Source of the DNA: Pseudoneurospora amorphoporcata
Lineage: Eukaryota > Ascomycota > Sordariomycetes > Sordariales > Sordariaceae
Direction of reading: 5' to 3'
Assembly: GCA_033297205.1 (NCBI GenBank)
Contig: MU859071.1
Location: forward strand, 124,001 to 188,000
Length of the DNA stretch: 64,000 nucleotides
The first letter of the stretch is position 1. Each line of letters begins with the position of its first letter. This document shows, piece after piece, positions 1 to 14,734 of the stretch. Below the pieces are notes generated by a model that worked only from the letters and a program-made list of their open reading frames with translations, made no database searches and was not told the origin of the DNA. The position numbers and the translations under genes were made by a program.

Positions 1-3000
1 AAAAACCCTCCGACGGTTCACTTGAACTATGTGACATGTGAGATACGGGGTGTAACCGGTGTGTTACTACGGAAGGAGGAATAGGATTTATCCGGTTGTT
101 CAATGTCAGGCTATGACAGTGTGAGGTGCAGTGAGAGTATGGACAAAACGGAAGAGGACCGGGAAGGGTGGAAAGAGAGTTTGACAGAGCTGGGTTCTGG
201 CCAGGGACAACAGACTGTTTGAAGAGGTCTGGATTAAGATGAAAAAAGAGCTATGCAGATCAAGGATGGAAAGGGCTGAGGAAGGCTAGGTAGCAACATG
301 ACGCAACTGGCGTGTAAGATAGAAGGGGATATTGATCCTGTCAATCGCTGATCGATCTCAGCTTTGGGTTCCTCTCAGAAGGATCGCAAAACATCATGAT
401 GATGGGGCCGCCCTTCTCCGTCCTCCGACCTTCAGTAACGTCAACTTCGACGTCTGGCCTGAACGGGTGACCGACCCCTGGAATCCACACAGTAACAGCG
501 GGAGCAGCCAAGCAGTAAGCGAATGCGACCAGGGGTTTAGGCAAAATACACGTGCCAAATAACCGACAGTAGCGCAGCCACTCGATGCGACGTTGTCGTT
601 AGCTGGTCGTCGTGCTGAGTTTGTCCAATCAGCCCTCATCCAGTACGGTTTTTGGCAGCTTGTCTCACCTGTCGACAGGCTGTCACAACGCGGTCCATTG
701 AAGACGACAGGACCCTGGTCCAGTTTGCCTGGTTCCTGGATTCTCCCCACATGCCAAGGCAAGCGCCATCGGGATCTGTCATGTCACCGTGTGCGACAAC
801 GGAATTGGAATTGGAATTCGGGTTGTGGTGGAGGAGTTGGGGATGATGAACTTCACCTCATTCAGGTTTCTCCAACACCTCCAGCAGCGTCAGCATGACA
901 TGTCCGAACGGATTAGGCAGTGATGGCCGTTGGGAGAAGGATGCCCGCGGATATCCACATGGTGAAGCTTCTAGTGCTTCTAGCGCTGTTCTCTTCTCTC
1001 CGGTTTCCATCGCTCATCAAAAAGGTCCGAATGACAACGGGACTCCACTAGTTCTTGTTCTAGCGGCTTACATAGTATGTCATCATGTTGTATCAGAAGT
1101 TCGTAGAAATGAAACCACTAAACCGAACAGAGGGCTCGCCGAAGGCGCTAGTTTCTATCGACTGTCAGTTTTCAACTTTTCTGACATTGCCCTTGCCAAA
1201 ATGAGGGGACAGAAAGGGTCGGCCCGAGACGAGGCCGACGAGGAAATGAACGAAAGCGAGGGGTGAAGGGGGAAGGGCAAGAGGGAAAAAAGAGATATGT
1301 CAGATTTGACAAAGGGCCTGTCAGCTTGCTACTACGAACCATACTACCCACGCCATTGCGACCCATCAACGGTTTTTAATCGTCTGAGACGGGATGTGGG
1401 TTGATAATACAACACCCGCCCGACGCCCGCGCCTTCGCAGGCTCGCGCACCACCACCATGCTCGCAATGTCCCCACCACGGTGAAGATTCCAGCTGCAAG
1501 AGATGGGAGGACGGATACGACGCACATCATCCTCTTTTTGCCGGGGTGGGTCAGGGATTCATCATTTTGAGAAAAAAATAACTGGATCAGGAATTGGGCA
1601 CAAGGAAGCCAGTTAGCTGAATGCAGCCACCTTCAGGTATTCCTTCCTCAACTGATGCCATTCGTGGGTTAGTTAGGAAGGCACACCCTGTCCGACCCGG
1701 GTCAGCAGGGCAGGGGGCTTGGCTGGAGACGCCCGGAGCCGGATCGGAGTGAACTCCGGGTCGAGTCGAGGTTGGCAACTGCAATTGCATTGTAGGTACA
1801 GATGTAGGTTGTGCAGCATGGAAACGCCATCATCTCAACCGTCCTGGGGAAAGAAGAAAGAAGCAATGCATGATGACTGCCAACACCAGCTGCTGCAAGG
1901 GATTGCCACAAATAGCACTAACCCCTGCATACCTATGTCTTTACTGACCTGAACAGGCTCGGAAAGATAATTTGGCGTCATTTGTAGGTCTCTATGCAGA
2001 TCGGTTGAGCCGTTGAGGCGACTGAACTCGTTTCCTTTCGTGCATCGTCGCTGCCATCCCGGATTTGCCATGACTGATCTGCAGTCAGTGAGTTGAGTGC
2101 ACCTGAAGAGAGTAGCATCAGTATTTCTCATGCGCTCTTTTTGCCAATACTGAATAGCAAGGCAACAGCTACGCTGTATCGTCGGAGTAAAGCGAGTGGC
2201 CCGGGGTATTCTGGCGAAAAAGTCCGACCTTACCAAACACCGTGACATCTTCATAGAGCCTCTATCCCACCTACCATGTAACCACTTCCGCCACTTATGT
2301 GCCTCCCCAATCTCTTTTGGAACCTGGGCTTTGCCAAGCTGAGTGCCTGGAAGGGATCCGAGCGGGAAATGAGAAAGCAGTACAGCCTTATGCAGCATGA
2401 GGGATTCAAGTGACGCGTACTCACTGCCTCTTGACCGCTCAGTGCCAGTTCTTGTTGACTTGGAATTGCCGTGGCTGTGGCGTTGCCCATATTACGTCTT
2501 CTGCAAGGCTACCATAGCGGAAAAATACGGACGGCATCTGGCCCAGAGGAGGTCGTCCGCCCAAAATGAATCTGGCCTAGACGATGCATCTGGTCCAGTA
2601 AAATAGACTGTTATAGGAACTGAGGCTTGAGTAGATGGCCTCGTCTTGGGCAGATGCCCTCCTTGTATTCCGCTGTGGTATCATTGTTTCGAACTCAGCT
2701 TACCTCTCCTGTTGCTTTTTCAGCATTGCTCGGGAAGCTCGTGGTGGTTAGGCACGCAATATTGCCTTATGCGAATCCCCATACCGGCTCACTTTGCTCC
2801 CGTGAGCGTTGAGGTACATTGTGCAGCTACTTGCAGGGAGGTCGAGCTGCAGGCAACGCGTGTGAAGAACACAAAAATAAGACTGAAGCTGACCTAACAC
2901 AACTGTCAGTCGTTCATGCAAGGTACACACTGTCTTCACTTTTCAGGGTCCATCCACCATCCACAATCTTTCAGACTATCAGCGGAAGAGAAGCACAAAG

Positions 3001-6000
3001 CAGGTCAATGACCCGAAGTGTTGGATATCCCTCCTATCCAGTCAGAACTGAGAACTCGATCAGCACAGCTCGGTTCCGACCCACTGAGCTCCTGCGACCT
3101 GCGACCTGCAGAGGTGGAGCTTGTGGCGACTCGCAGTTCGAGGTTCAGTGACCAGAAAGGCAATGAGTGGCTCTGAATGAACGCCGGATAATGAGGACAC
3201 AGGAGCTAGGTGTTGCGGGAACTCCTTGTTGCCGTTCTAGATCGACAAAGCTTCTGCCTGTTAGTCATAGATACCGCGTGGCCTCCTGGTCGGGATGGTC
3301 CAGGCCAGCTGCTCATGGTGCTAAACACCGGGTGGGAACCGTGAGATTGATTGAGAAATGAACAACGAGCTCCAGACTACTTGGCCTAGGCACCAGCGAC
3401 AGGTACCAACACTGCCTCTTTCTTCTTCACAGTTCACAACTAGAGGCACAGTAAGCCGATGACAGTCTTGAGCCTGTGGCCTATTAGCCTTGATGACCTC
3501 TTAAGTTCCAGAACCGCCCAAGATTTCGCTACGACGACACGACCGCGGTGGTTGGTTCCGAATCATTGCAGCTCTCCGTGAGGCTTTCGTTATCTGAGGG
3601 ATACCGGGTGATGCAGGCATGAGATTCATTACACGGAAATGTGAAACGACACTCAAGTTCCGATACTCTTCCGGGTTTGACTTTGAATGCGATTAGCCGC
3701 GCTGTCTAGAACAGGACGGAAGGACAAGAAGAAAAAGAGATACGTTTGACTCTGGAGGAAGGAATGAAGTGGTTGATGGATGCAAGCGACTTTGATGAGA
3801 CGCTCACTTAGTCTCACCTCGCATTTGCGTGTACGAAGCCAATTTTCTCTGCAACATTCCGGCCTTCAGGATCTCTGGGGCAGCTGAGTCGTGGAGAGTG
3901 ACTCTCTGCGTTGGCAACCGTGTTTTTGTCGAGTGTCGTCTTGAGAGTTGCAGAACGGCTCACCCGCCTCGCAACCTCTGAAGATTTGTCTGCCGAACGG
4001 CACAGCAGCATATGCAGGAACGGTACTGTATGTAGGAGCGGTACCACTCAACTGAAGATTTTGTTTTTCTGCATCCATTCCCGTCATGCTGCTTTCTGCT
4101 GCTCCAATGCGAATTCACATTCTTGTTGGTCATTTTCAGGTTATGCAATAATGTAGTCTGGATCTACATGTTCCTGTTCATACAATGCGCTCCCTATACC
4201 TGTCATTGAGAAAAATATCCAGATTGATAATATCCAGCCGTTGGTATTCAGCCAAGTACGTTGGCAGCCAACAGCAGCAATAATGCAGCATGCATAAGAG
4301 CGGTCAAATGAGGTGTGCCATCCATGACAGCAGAATTGAAAATACTGGAATCTCGAATAGGTTTAGCCTTCAGCGAGCTGAACGTACCTGTTTCTCAACC
4401 ACTTGGATAATCCCAGATAGCAAATCAGATAGCTAGATGTAAACGTGGCTGTTTCGTCGTGATGGAATATTTCTCTGCGTGCGATCTATCAGGAACGAGG
4501 TCGTAAGTGGTTTCCAACTCTCGTCTCTCGTCCCAGATGCGTTTTCTGTAAATAGACGTTGTATCCAAGATGCGTATGCGATGCAAAATACAATATGTGT
4601 ATGTAGTCACGGTAGTGCACTGTGGTTATTGCGCGAAAGGAGTGGAAGAATGCAACGCCAACCAATGAGGGAAAATGTGTGTGTTGTGCTGTTCCGGGCC
4701 GCTTGTGGTTTGCGGGATTGCTGTTGGAGTTGATGAAGTTGGAGGTTGGTTGCGCAATGCGATTGACCAATCATTCGATAATCCGAGGTACTACATTCTC
4801 AGCGGGAGTTGGATTTTGGTCGTGCTCATCCCAGCGTAGTCCAAGCAGGCCTGAGCTGTTGAAATGAGGAGTTACTAATGCAAAGTTCCTAATCAGTTCA
4901 TCTTCAGAAACAGTTTCGTGCCTGTGCCCTAGAACATGTTGGCCATCAGATGAGGGTCCGTGGATTTGCCATGCGTGAACGGTTGGTCAATCTGTCGCAA
5001 GTAGGGAAGTGGCCGTGCCCGATGACATTAACGTACCAACCTCAAATCGTGTGTGTCTTGATCTCAAAAGCCGTATCTTCATGATATGCTGTTGAAAATC
5101 AACGTGTACAAGGCAAAGTTGTTGATCGGTGGGACGGGCCGGCAGTTCCAGCGGATGACGCAACATCCCATTACGACGGGACTCGTATGCCAGCTAATCA
5201 GCTTGCATACCAATTGTTCGTTCGTAGAGGTATACAGTATGACAGCGCGTTCCACGTATAGAGAGACGTTGGTTATCCAAAATAACAGAAGAGTTCTCCC
5301 ATTTCCATCGTCATATCCATCCCTTGCTGTGACAGAATAAGAGACGGTGGGTCCTCGAAGTGCTGGAACCGCTCTAAAAATGTAGGGTACGTACTCACAT
5401 TTCAATACATATGTGACGTGTGCGTGCCTTGCATCGCATTGCAGAATGGCCTAACGAGGGCATGATCACGAGCAGGCAGAAGATGCTGTCGAGATGGTCG
5501 ATGTGTTTCAGCGCAGTTTCAGGCCAATGAGGATACGTACCTGGTCGTACCTGGACGCCTTCGCACAGTTGAGAACTCCCCGTCCTGTTTATCACGAAGG
5601 CGACGACATCAACAGGCGGGGTTAAACTCAGTTGGGAACTTTCCCCTGCAGCCCCTGCTAGCCAAGAATGGCACCCTCCTCCACGTGCGGCCCCGTTGGG
5701 GACCTCAACAACCTCCAACGAGTTAAGCTGATGATCAATGCTAAAGGAGAGCAAGAAAAGGAAGGTGGTTGGAATGTTGGTCGTTTTCGAGAACATAATG
5801 ATATCCACGCTAGAAGAGTTCCACCCAAGACGACCCCACACCAAGTTTGGAGCTTGGCCTCGCTGAAGCCAACTTGCGGATGCCCAGTGAACCAGTTTGG
5901 ACGAACTAGCTTCTGGATGGGAGTATGTTCCCCTATCTCACGAAAGGGGTGGCTGATTGAGGACAATATGGTCGGATCGGTCGTCTCGATTCATAGAAAC

Positions 6001-9000
6001 AGCAAGGTGGATGAGGTAGGAGAAGAACCCGATGAGGTGCAGTAAGTGTGTGCAGATTGTAGAACAGCTTCAAGCTTACTTCGAAAACTGTAGCAGCATT
6101 TCCGGGGGGTAGATGGTATCTCCGGGAGGTAGTCTTGGAAACGCTGAAGCTGCAAGATAGCCTTGACCGGCGCGCCATGGCTGCGTGCGCACCAGCACGG
6201 GGATCGGACGAGTGCCGGCTGGGTCGATGAGCGAAACAGGCGTTCATCAGAACCAAACTTTGAAGCATGGAAGGTTCATCAGGACCCATTTCTCGTCCCT
6301 TGCTGAGGTCGGCTTTCTGCAACCCACATCCTCCCAGCCCAGGGAATGCGCGGCCGCAAAGACGATACTATCTCCAGATCGCGCAACAGTTTGTTTGACG
6401 GGCTCTGTGAGGGGCGATGACGACAAAGAGGTTGATAGTAGAAATTCGAAATGGGTTAAGGGAAGGTTTCTAGAGGGATAAGGTGAGAAGCGTTGATCTT
6501 CGCTCTCCACACAGACATCGAGATGGTTGTCCAGTGGTTGTGTGCCGCGTAGCCCCAGGTTGACCGAGGGGAGGTCACCTGTAGACTAGACGGGAGCTAG
6601 GGCACTTTCTTCATTGTGGACCCACTTGCCGCTTAAAGCACTTGCATTTTTTGGTGGGGAGAAGAGGAGGGCAGCGGCAGCCAAACCCCAGCTGCACGCA
6701 CCCCCTCAATTCATTCCTCCTCCAGTCTTTCTGCCGACAACCAATCAATGCGACCATGAACCCCGACTCCCAGAGCAACCAATTTTTTCCCGTTCAAAAC
6801 CCCTCACGAGGAATCCCTAAGACAGAGCCGACCGCCTCGCTTGACAATTCGAGCAATAAATGTACACAAGCCGTGCCCGACGAGACGTCCTGTTCAACGG
6901 CCGCGGAGTGACGAGAAAGTGATCTTCGGTTATCCAGTCAGCACCTAAAAGTTTAAATCGACCACTCAATGACGGGGAACCAGCTTTACCTTACCCTCCA
7001 GGGGTAGATTCCAGTCGTTGTGCTACCTACCTCATTCAATTGACTATACCGTGACGAAAGATCGGCGCCCAATTCTAGTCTTCGAGAAGCGGCACTTGGA
7101 CTTCATCGTCCGAATTGGGGTTCGGCGTTCTTTGACCCCTTGAGACAGGCTCAACGCCCGACAAACCACTGACCGCGCGGAATTCCAAAGAAATGCAATC
7201 ACTACATCACAACGTATGCTCTAGTGCTACGCCCTTGCCCGCCTGATCATAAAGGTCTGCCTCGTTGGCTCCCACACTTATATCATCATTTCTGCACCGC
7301 ATGCGACTAGCTTCCCGCTGTTCCAGGCACTCGATAATCCTATTCAGGAACCCCGGCACATCCACCGGCACCGGCCCCACCGCACTACCGGTTCACGCGG
7401 GCGAACAAGGTAGCCATGGAGTGGCCTCCTGGTCCAATACTTTCTTCTCGCCGTAAACCACCACAACCCTAATGCGCACGGACTGTTCTCGACGACGACA
7501 TACTTGCAGGTTGGAGGCTGTTCAAGGCTGTGACACGGAGACATCCTGACATGTATCCGCGAAACCATGAAAAGTTGGGCACTCGCGGGCAAACAAACAT
7601 TCCGGACGGGGGGCTGTCTGCGAAGAGGTTTCAGGTTTCCTCCGAGGCTGTGAGACAAATCGCAAGAGTTCACGCTGACGTTCAATCACTAGAAGCATTC
7701 TTCACTTGGGATTCCCGGTGTCCGGCCAGCAACCTAGGTCACAATCAGAACCATACTGGATATGGCTTAAAGAAAAGAACTATATCTCACACCGCCTCGA
7801 ATCTTCAGAAACCAATGTACAAGCGACGTGCAGAGGCCTGACCGAGTCTGGTGAATGGCCCGACACTACGAGCCGCGTCTGCATCAAGGCTGTTAAGCTT
7901 CGTCCACTCTCCAGGCTCGCCAGCGGCTCATCACTGCGCCGGCGTCGATGCGAGATGAGCAGAGACGACGGATTCGGTTGATCCTTGCACCAAGTCCAAA
8001 ACCCACTGACTCATTTTGGGCGAGCAACTCTTACCACCAGACTAGGTAAGTCTTTTCAATACCTGAAAATCTCGCCCCAAAGAGTCGGCGCTTCTTCCGG
8101 GCCCAGCTCCGAATTTCCCTTTCCCCGCATTGGTCCGTCCGGCTCCTGCGTTCGGCATCCGGTTCCACATCCCTTAGGAGCCGTCCGTGGAGCCGTCCGT
8201 GCGTGCAAATCCGGGGAAGACAGGGTTCTCATTTTGACATCTGTACTCCACTCACTATGGTCCGATGTTGTCTCTTTGGAGACCTTCACAGATGAAGGGC
8301 ATAAAGTCTGGAGAAATGAAAGCGAGATGGGATGACATGAAATTAGCGCTGGTGAAAGAGACGTCGCTGACTATTCCACACCAGTGAACTTAGCAACAAC
8401 GTGCCAGGGTTATCAGCAATGGAAACAACATCTCCGGTCTCCCTACGCAATACCCCGATGCGAACATTGTGAGTTTATATTCGATCTAAAGTTAAAAGCA
8501 ACACGAACGAAGCCATCAAGAACGGAAATACCGAGACAATGCACCATTCAGGCGCAGTCTTTAGTCACTGTGCGCTATTACGCCTCATCATGACATTTGA
8601 GAAGGGATTCCACCCCTTTAATCCAATTCTGGTACCATGTCCGCTTTGGGGTGTGTCACGACTTCTACTTACGCTAGGTATCTTCTTCCCTTCCGAAACT
8701 TACGTAATGACACTTCGGAACTTGGCGAGAAATGTCAAGAAGGCTCAGGCATTGTTTCAGGGATTGTTTCAGGGGTCAGAGGCGAGGGGAAGAACGAAGA
8801 AAGTCGTGCTCCCTCTTCCGTGTTCCGATGGAATTGCCGTTCTTGCCGACACCCTTTCGGCAAAGTCCCCGAGACACTCCGATCGCGAACCGAACTCCGG
8901 CCGGGATTCCGACAAAGGTGATATTGAGAGTTCTGACATCGACAGACGGCACCTGCACGACAACGCAGGTTCTACCTATGCTGCGACACATTCAACACTC

Positions 9001-12000
9001 TATCCCGCGTGCACATGTCCGCTCAGCATATTGTATCGCATCGTCCTGTTTTGAAAACCGCGTAAGGGGTAAGTTGATAAATCGTGCTTGGTATCGATAT
9101 CGCGACAGCAGGTAAGTACATGATGGAAGTCGCAAGACTCAGAAGGTCGTTTGTTAGCAGGCAGGTATATCAGGTTAAGTGCGACTTGGCCATCCACTCT
9201 CCGGAGATGATGAAAGTTCTTTGCGGAGAATTTTTGGACGAACAAGCGCCGCGATTACTCAGAGGTTTATATCGCCAGGAGATAAGCATCGTGATTTCGG
9301 CGAGTCGCATAAGATACGGTGTCGATTGTGCGACGTGAAGACGGACGGAGGACAGGAATGCAAGCGGGCCGTTGATGGAGCGGGAAGATTGCCGCAACGG
9401 GATGGCGGACGATGCGGGATTGGTCGGTTGGCTGGAGTTTGTCTGTTGAGTCGATGCATTGTTCAACAGGTCATCCCCAAAAGGTCGCGAATATTACAGC
9501 CTATCTGATAATCACCGGGATGTATCCATGGGTGATAGCAGGTGCCAGATTCGTATGCGAACGGAGCGAGGAAATGGACAGAGGAGGTGTCAGTGAACAT
9601 TTGAAGCAACAGGTTAATCTCGCCGTTGGCGTAAAAGGAACATTTAGTACAGAGGACCCTATCGCCCTTACGATATTGGCAGGCCTCATGTTTTAAGACC
9701 AAGGCCCCCTTGCACACCGGTCGGTCTCAAGTCTCGACTCCCTTCTACGATTGGCTTGGCCGGCAGACTTGTTCCCGTTTAGGAAAGGATGGGTGTGGAG
9801 CGGGAAGGTGGGACCCTCTATCGCTTCGCTTCCACTTCGACCTCTTGCACTTTCTGTGTGGCTCCAGGTCTGGCCTTCTGTCATTTAGAGTTTCGAGGTA
9901 CCTCTCCCTATACCCAGACAAGACCTTCGTTACTTTTCGAGCTGCATCTCCAAATCTCCTCTCGGGCTATCTGACATTAACATATCGTCATATTCAATAT
10001 TTGCTGCTGTTCAAGCGCCTCCAAAAAAACATAATCAACAAGGAATCAAGTGACTAAAATCCACTCATAACCTAATGTTGACTGCCCAAAGTTCCTGACT
10101 GTGTTCCTGACAGTGGACGTCTGGCGCGCCTTCCCTGTGGATGCGATGTCAATGCCGTCCACTTTCCGTCCTCGCAGTTCAGCTGTCAGGCAGGAGGTTC
10201 CACTGTCTGAGGGGTCCACTGAGAACTTTTCTGGTCGTCAACTTCGTCTCATTCCCGATTGGAGCTATCGTCTAGCGCAGTCCTTCCATCTTCGCGTTCC
10301 GACCGACAACCTCCAAGCTTCACCAACTCGAGCGACCTAGCTTCTCTTGCATCCAGCTTTTCCCAATCCGCCTGATGGTGTACACATGATACCCAGTCGG
10401 TTGAAGTGCTTCACTTTTGCCGTGCCATGGATCCCATGAGGACAGAGCCGGCCAGGTTAGGGTTGGTAGGCAGGGCACTTCCACTTACAGTAAGTAGTAG
10501 ACAGGAAAAAGCAAAGGTGACCAGCACTGTGGCTTCGAGATCCACAGGGCATCGCATGGAGGCTATCGCCAGGCCCTCGGCAGGGCTCTTCAGATTCGCT
10601 TCTCTCCGGAGATTACCTGTACCAAGTGGACACATCGAGATAAAGTATCACCCAAGAAGTTCACCTAACCCTACTGCGCTGGTCTAGACCCAATACACTG
10701 TCAACTCATCGCTTCATCCCTGACTCTCTCGCTTTGTCTCGGTGGTTCGTCGGCTGCCTTGAACTTCCGTCCAAGATTACCAAAGCAAGGGACTTGGGTG
10801 CAAGTAGGTTAGACTCGACAGTTATGTCTCCAGATTCTATGCCCGATCCGTATTCGACCTGGCCTACCACTCACAGTCGTATAGGATTCTTACTACCTAC
10901 ATACTATGCAGTACATACTGTCCGAAAAGCAAGCTGCACTCGTGGGCTTCTGCCACACCCACTGCACTCGACACCCCTACCGATACCCCTGTTTGACCAC
11001 GTTCGGTAGTCGGCCCAGGTACCACCCACCCTTGCTTTTGGCCGTTGCGAGAGACCGGCCTGAATAGTAAAGTGGTGAGAAAAAGAAGAAGAAAAAGGTT
11101 AACCAAAAAGGGACAGGCGAGACAATGGACATCTGCACCCCAGTGCCAGGCTCTCCTCGCCCAGGGTTGCTTGCTGCTGCAACATCGTCTCCGGCCCCGT
11201 TACAGGCACCGCAACCCTCTTGACTCCCCCCTTTGATCTAGCAACGCTTCACATAAAGGGTCTCGTGGTGCCTTCTACACAACGAGAAACCATGTCGATC
11301 CAACTAGAGTGACCACCAACTTGTGCATATAGGCACATAGTCGCAGCCGACGCACCAACATTCGCTCACTTACCTACGCACCTCTACACGCCTGCATTAC
11401 AGACAGTTATCCACCACGTATATGCCAGACGCACCAACTCGCATGACAGTTGCGCTGCTTATATCAACAAGAGGCTTTAAAAGTTTGGATATCAGACATC
11501 TGCGTTAATCGAGTAACGTGTGGATCCGACGAGTTTTGCGACGAGATATTGAGACATTCGGACTTTGTCATCCACAGCCTACCACAACCGTCTTGAACAA
11601 TCTTGCGACTGTTCTCCATTATTTGCAGTTACCAGATTTGGAAGAAATCAGGTGCACGCCACTCCACGATTGTTTTATCATCACGAAACGACGTTGAAGC
11701 TAAGAGGAAGCGCGTACTTCAGCACGCGGCACGAACCTGGAAACTTGCTCATTGCTTTGGGAACAGAGAAGAAACCGTTCTTCTGATATATCTCAGTCTT
11801 GAGGACTCATTTTCGGTCTCAAGAGTCGCATTCAAGGGTGAGTCGGAACGTCCAAAGGCTAAAGATCCAAAACATCGGCATGCGAGTGTGCGCCTTGACT
11901 TCCGTATTTCTCTTCCGGAATTGCGGATCACGATGGATTATAGGTCCGGCTTGAGTCGATCTGTTTGTGGTTCCTCGACTAACCATGTACCTTACCTTAG

Positions 12001-12700
12001 CTCTTGTGGGCCATCACCGGCAAGCGTATCTCCACGGACGCTCTTTGACGACTTCGTGTCCAGGGCACAGCCTTGTCAACGAGCACTTTGGTGAGTGGAC
12101 GCAAGTCAGTTACGTTTCTGAAGTGGCTCTCCTTCCAACCATTCCCCCAACCTCAACAGCGTCCTTCTGATCTACTGCATCATGCAGTCTTGGGGCCGTG
12201 TCGTCATACTGATTTCGGGCGGAGGATCTATGGTCGACACGGACCCCTCGCTGGCATCGGGATGTCGGACGTGCTGTAGCCGACTGGATGACTTCTCTTG
12301 AGTGTTGTACTCTTTTGATGTGTATCAGGTTTATGTCTTCAGTCACCTTCGTCCCAATTGTTGTAGTGTCTACGTATGACACGTTCTGTTGTAGAAGGCC
12401 CGAGTTTCTCTTCCCCACGTCAAAGCTCCCGGAGGTAGTTTGCCTTCCATCCATCCCACCACATTTATCATTACGCGTGGAGACTCGTCCGGAAACTGAA
12501 TGACTCGACCTTCATATCTTCTGATTGTGTAATTCCTTCGTTCTAATCTGTTGTTCCGTTCTTAGGTTGTTGATTCGATTGAATACCGCTGCATATCCGT
12601 CGTGATTTTAAGTCGGATCTTTCACTCGCTCAAGAGAAGCACGAGAGGAACTTGCCGGAGAACCGGAAAATAACGACACTGGTATTTGACTCATCCTCAC
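1..12700. other. 12.7-kb stretch without a supportable gene
   Basis: I read both strands and found only short open frames (mostly under 130 codons) without recognisable domains, without coherent splice-linked extensions, and often overlapping on opposite strands. Small tandem duplications occur, such as a 12-bp unit repeated near 8755-8780 and a GGAATT repeat near 800. I saw no tRNA or 5S rRNA. The stretch lies upstream of a transcription factor gene, so it may hold long regulatory sequence or unannotated noncoding transcripts. Lineage-specific small genes with several introns could be missed. Confidence 0.6.
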
Positions 12701-12710
12701 GCCCGACAGG

Positions 12711-12719
12711 TTATATATT
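12711..12719 (+). promoter_or_regulatory. Putative TATA box of the C2H2 factor gene
   Basis: A TTATATATT motif is followed by a pyrimidine-rich leader. It lies about 450 bp before the first ATG of the zinc-finger gene. That leaves room for a long 5' leader, which is common for fungal regulators. Placement rests on the motif alone. Confidence 0.4.
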
Positions 12720-13162
12720 CCGGCACACACGGTCTTTAGCTCAGATCACCTTCATTCTCTTCCCACGGAGCCAGGCCTCAGACAACGTTGGCTACTCGCC
12801 TTAACCACGCACTTGTGGCCCGCCCACCGGAGCAGAGCGCCGCCACACACACAACCTAGCAGACAGTTCCAGGCTATCCGGAGTTGCTGCTTCCAGCTCC
12901 CTATCATTCATCATTTCGCTCTCTTCCCATCCAGGTTTATCCCTTCACACCTTCTTCCCCGCTCTTTACCTCCTACAACTAGATCCTCTTCCGGTCCATC
13001 AAGGGAGGCAAATCAGTCCACGAGGACAACCTCCTTATAAGACCAAGTTCCAAGGTGCACGACCATCGTCCGCCCGCAAACTTTGTGCTTTGATCTTTCC
13101 GTCAGGAGCACAAACGACTAAAGGAGCAACGACCCGAAGCGCAAAGGCAGTTTCACTTTTGT

Positions 13163-14734
13163 ATGGAACTCTTGCAAATCATGGCTGAAGATCCAGAGAG
13201 GCCTCGTCCGTTTTTGTGTGACTGGCAGGGTTGCGGCAAGGTTAGTTACTGAGTGTCCCCTTCTGAAGCTACTTTGCACAGGCCGTCCATCCATTTGTTT
13301 GCTTGTTCGTCCGCTTGCATGGCTCGTGATAGCTTCTTTGATGCCATCTTCAATCGGTGCCCCTGGTGCTGCACCAGGTCTTGTGGAAAAAGCTTGATTG
13401 TTGAGCTTCGCTGACCTATTTCTTGTTTTTACATCTAGCGCTTTAACAGAAAGTCCGATCTTCAGAGACACCATCGCATTCACACCAACGAACGGCCATA
13501 CGGATGCAACTGGCAAGACTGTGGAAAGCGGTTCATCCAGCGCAGTGCCCTCACTGTACATCTTCGAACGCACACTGGCGAGAAGCCTCATCAATGCGAA
13601 GTTCCTGAATGCAGAAAGCCATTTGCCGACGTAAGTTGAATCGGCTGCTCGACCCTCGGAATCGTAAATCGATCAGTCGCTAACATCTGATTTTACACAG
13701 TCCTCGAGTTTGGCAAGACACCGCCGTATTCATAGGGGAGAGAAGCCATACCGTTGCCAAGATGTTGGGTGTAACAAAGCGTAAGTGTTTCTCTCGACTC
13801 CAAGCACACAGAGTTCCTTAACGATCCTCCGTCCCCCCCCATCTGCGGCACTAACCGCCATTTTAACAGTTTCTGCAGAAAAACGACCAGAGATAAGCAT
13901 CATTCCAACTCCCATCGAGGTGGTATCAACCGCTCGATGACACCAAGACAGCAACTGCACTCTGGCTTCGGCTCTGGGTTCGATCAGTTCCACATGTCGG
14001 CGCCGCCCGATCTTACGGCCAGCACTGAGAGCAGCCCGGCTGATAGCACTGCCTACTCGCCAGCTGCTTTGGAAGGTGACTGGTCTAACCAAAGTTTCAA
14101 CAACTATACGCACCTGCCAAACCTGCAGGAAGCGTCGCTCGCCCTTCAGAACCAGATCAGGGCGCAGCAGATTCCACAGCTCATGCCCTATATGCCATCG
14201 AGGGTTATGCCTTCCTACTCTGCGCCTCCCTCAAACATGATGACCCAGCAGATGCCACAGCAGGGGAGCTTTAGCAGCTACTCGCCTTCACCTGTTGAGT
14301 CTACTCAACAACAGCCTTGGGCGTCAGGTCTCCAAAACAATCAGCGCCAGTACCAGCGTGTGTTGACTTCCAACGAGACCGCTCCCAGGATGTATTCGCC
14401 CTATCCGGCTCCACCCAATATGATGCCCGGCCAAAACGACTTCAGTAGTCAATACCCGCCGCCTCAACAACAGCAATCATGGGGTATGCCTCAGAACCAG
14501 GGCCAGCAGGAGCAGCGCCAGTACTCGTTGCCCGCCCCGTCGCAGCCGATGACGCCGGTGCCTGTTTCTGCCGGGACTGGAAACATCCAACCACTGCAGC
14601 CGATGCCGGGCCACATCTATGGAGCGAGACTTGTCGGCGATGATCTCGGCGACCACTTTTTCAAGGTTGAAACGACTGCCGATGATAACAACCCGGGAAT
14701 GACGCTGCCGGATGCGAGGTTTGCTGGCTTGTAA
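13163..14734 (+). CDS. C2H2 zinc-finger transcription factor, four fingers, four exons
   Basis: Exons read 13163-13240, 13439-13630, 13701-13780 and 13870-14734. Introns have GTTAGT, GTAAGT and GTAAGT donors and CAG or TAG acceptors, and the joined frame encodes 404 residues. Four contiguous C2H2 fingers fill residues 19-132 (Cys19/Cys24/His37/His41; Cys49/Cys54/His67/His71; Cys79/Cys84/His97/His101; Cys109/Cys114 with His128/His132). TGEKP-type linkers separate the later fingers, and introns cut inside three of the fingers. The rest is a Gln/Pro/Ser/Met-rich tail typical of fungal activation domains. The protein is almost certainly a nuclear DNA-binding regulator. I cannot assign an ortholog or target genes. 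A second in-frame ATG at 13181 has a better context and would give 398 residues. Confidence 0.93.
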
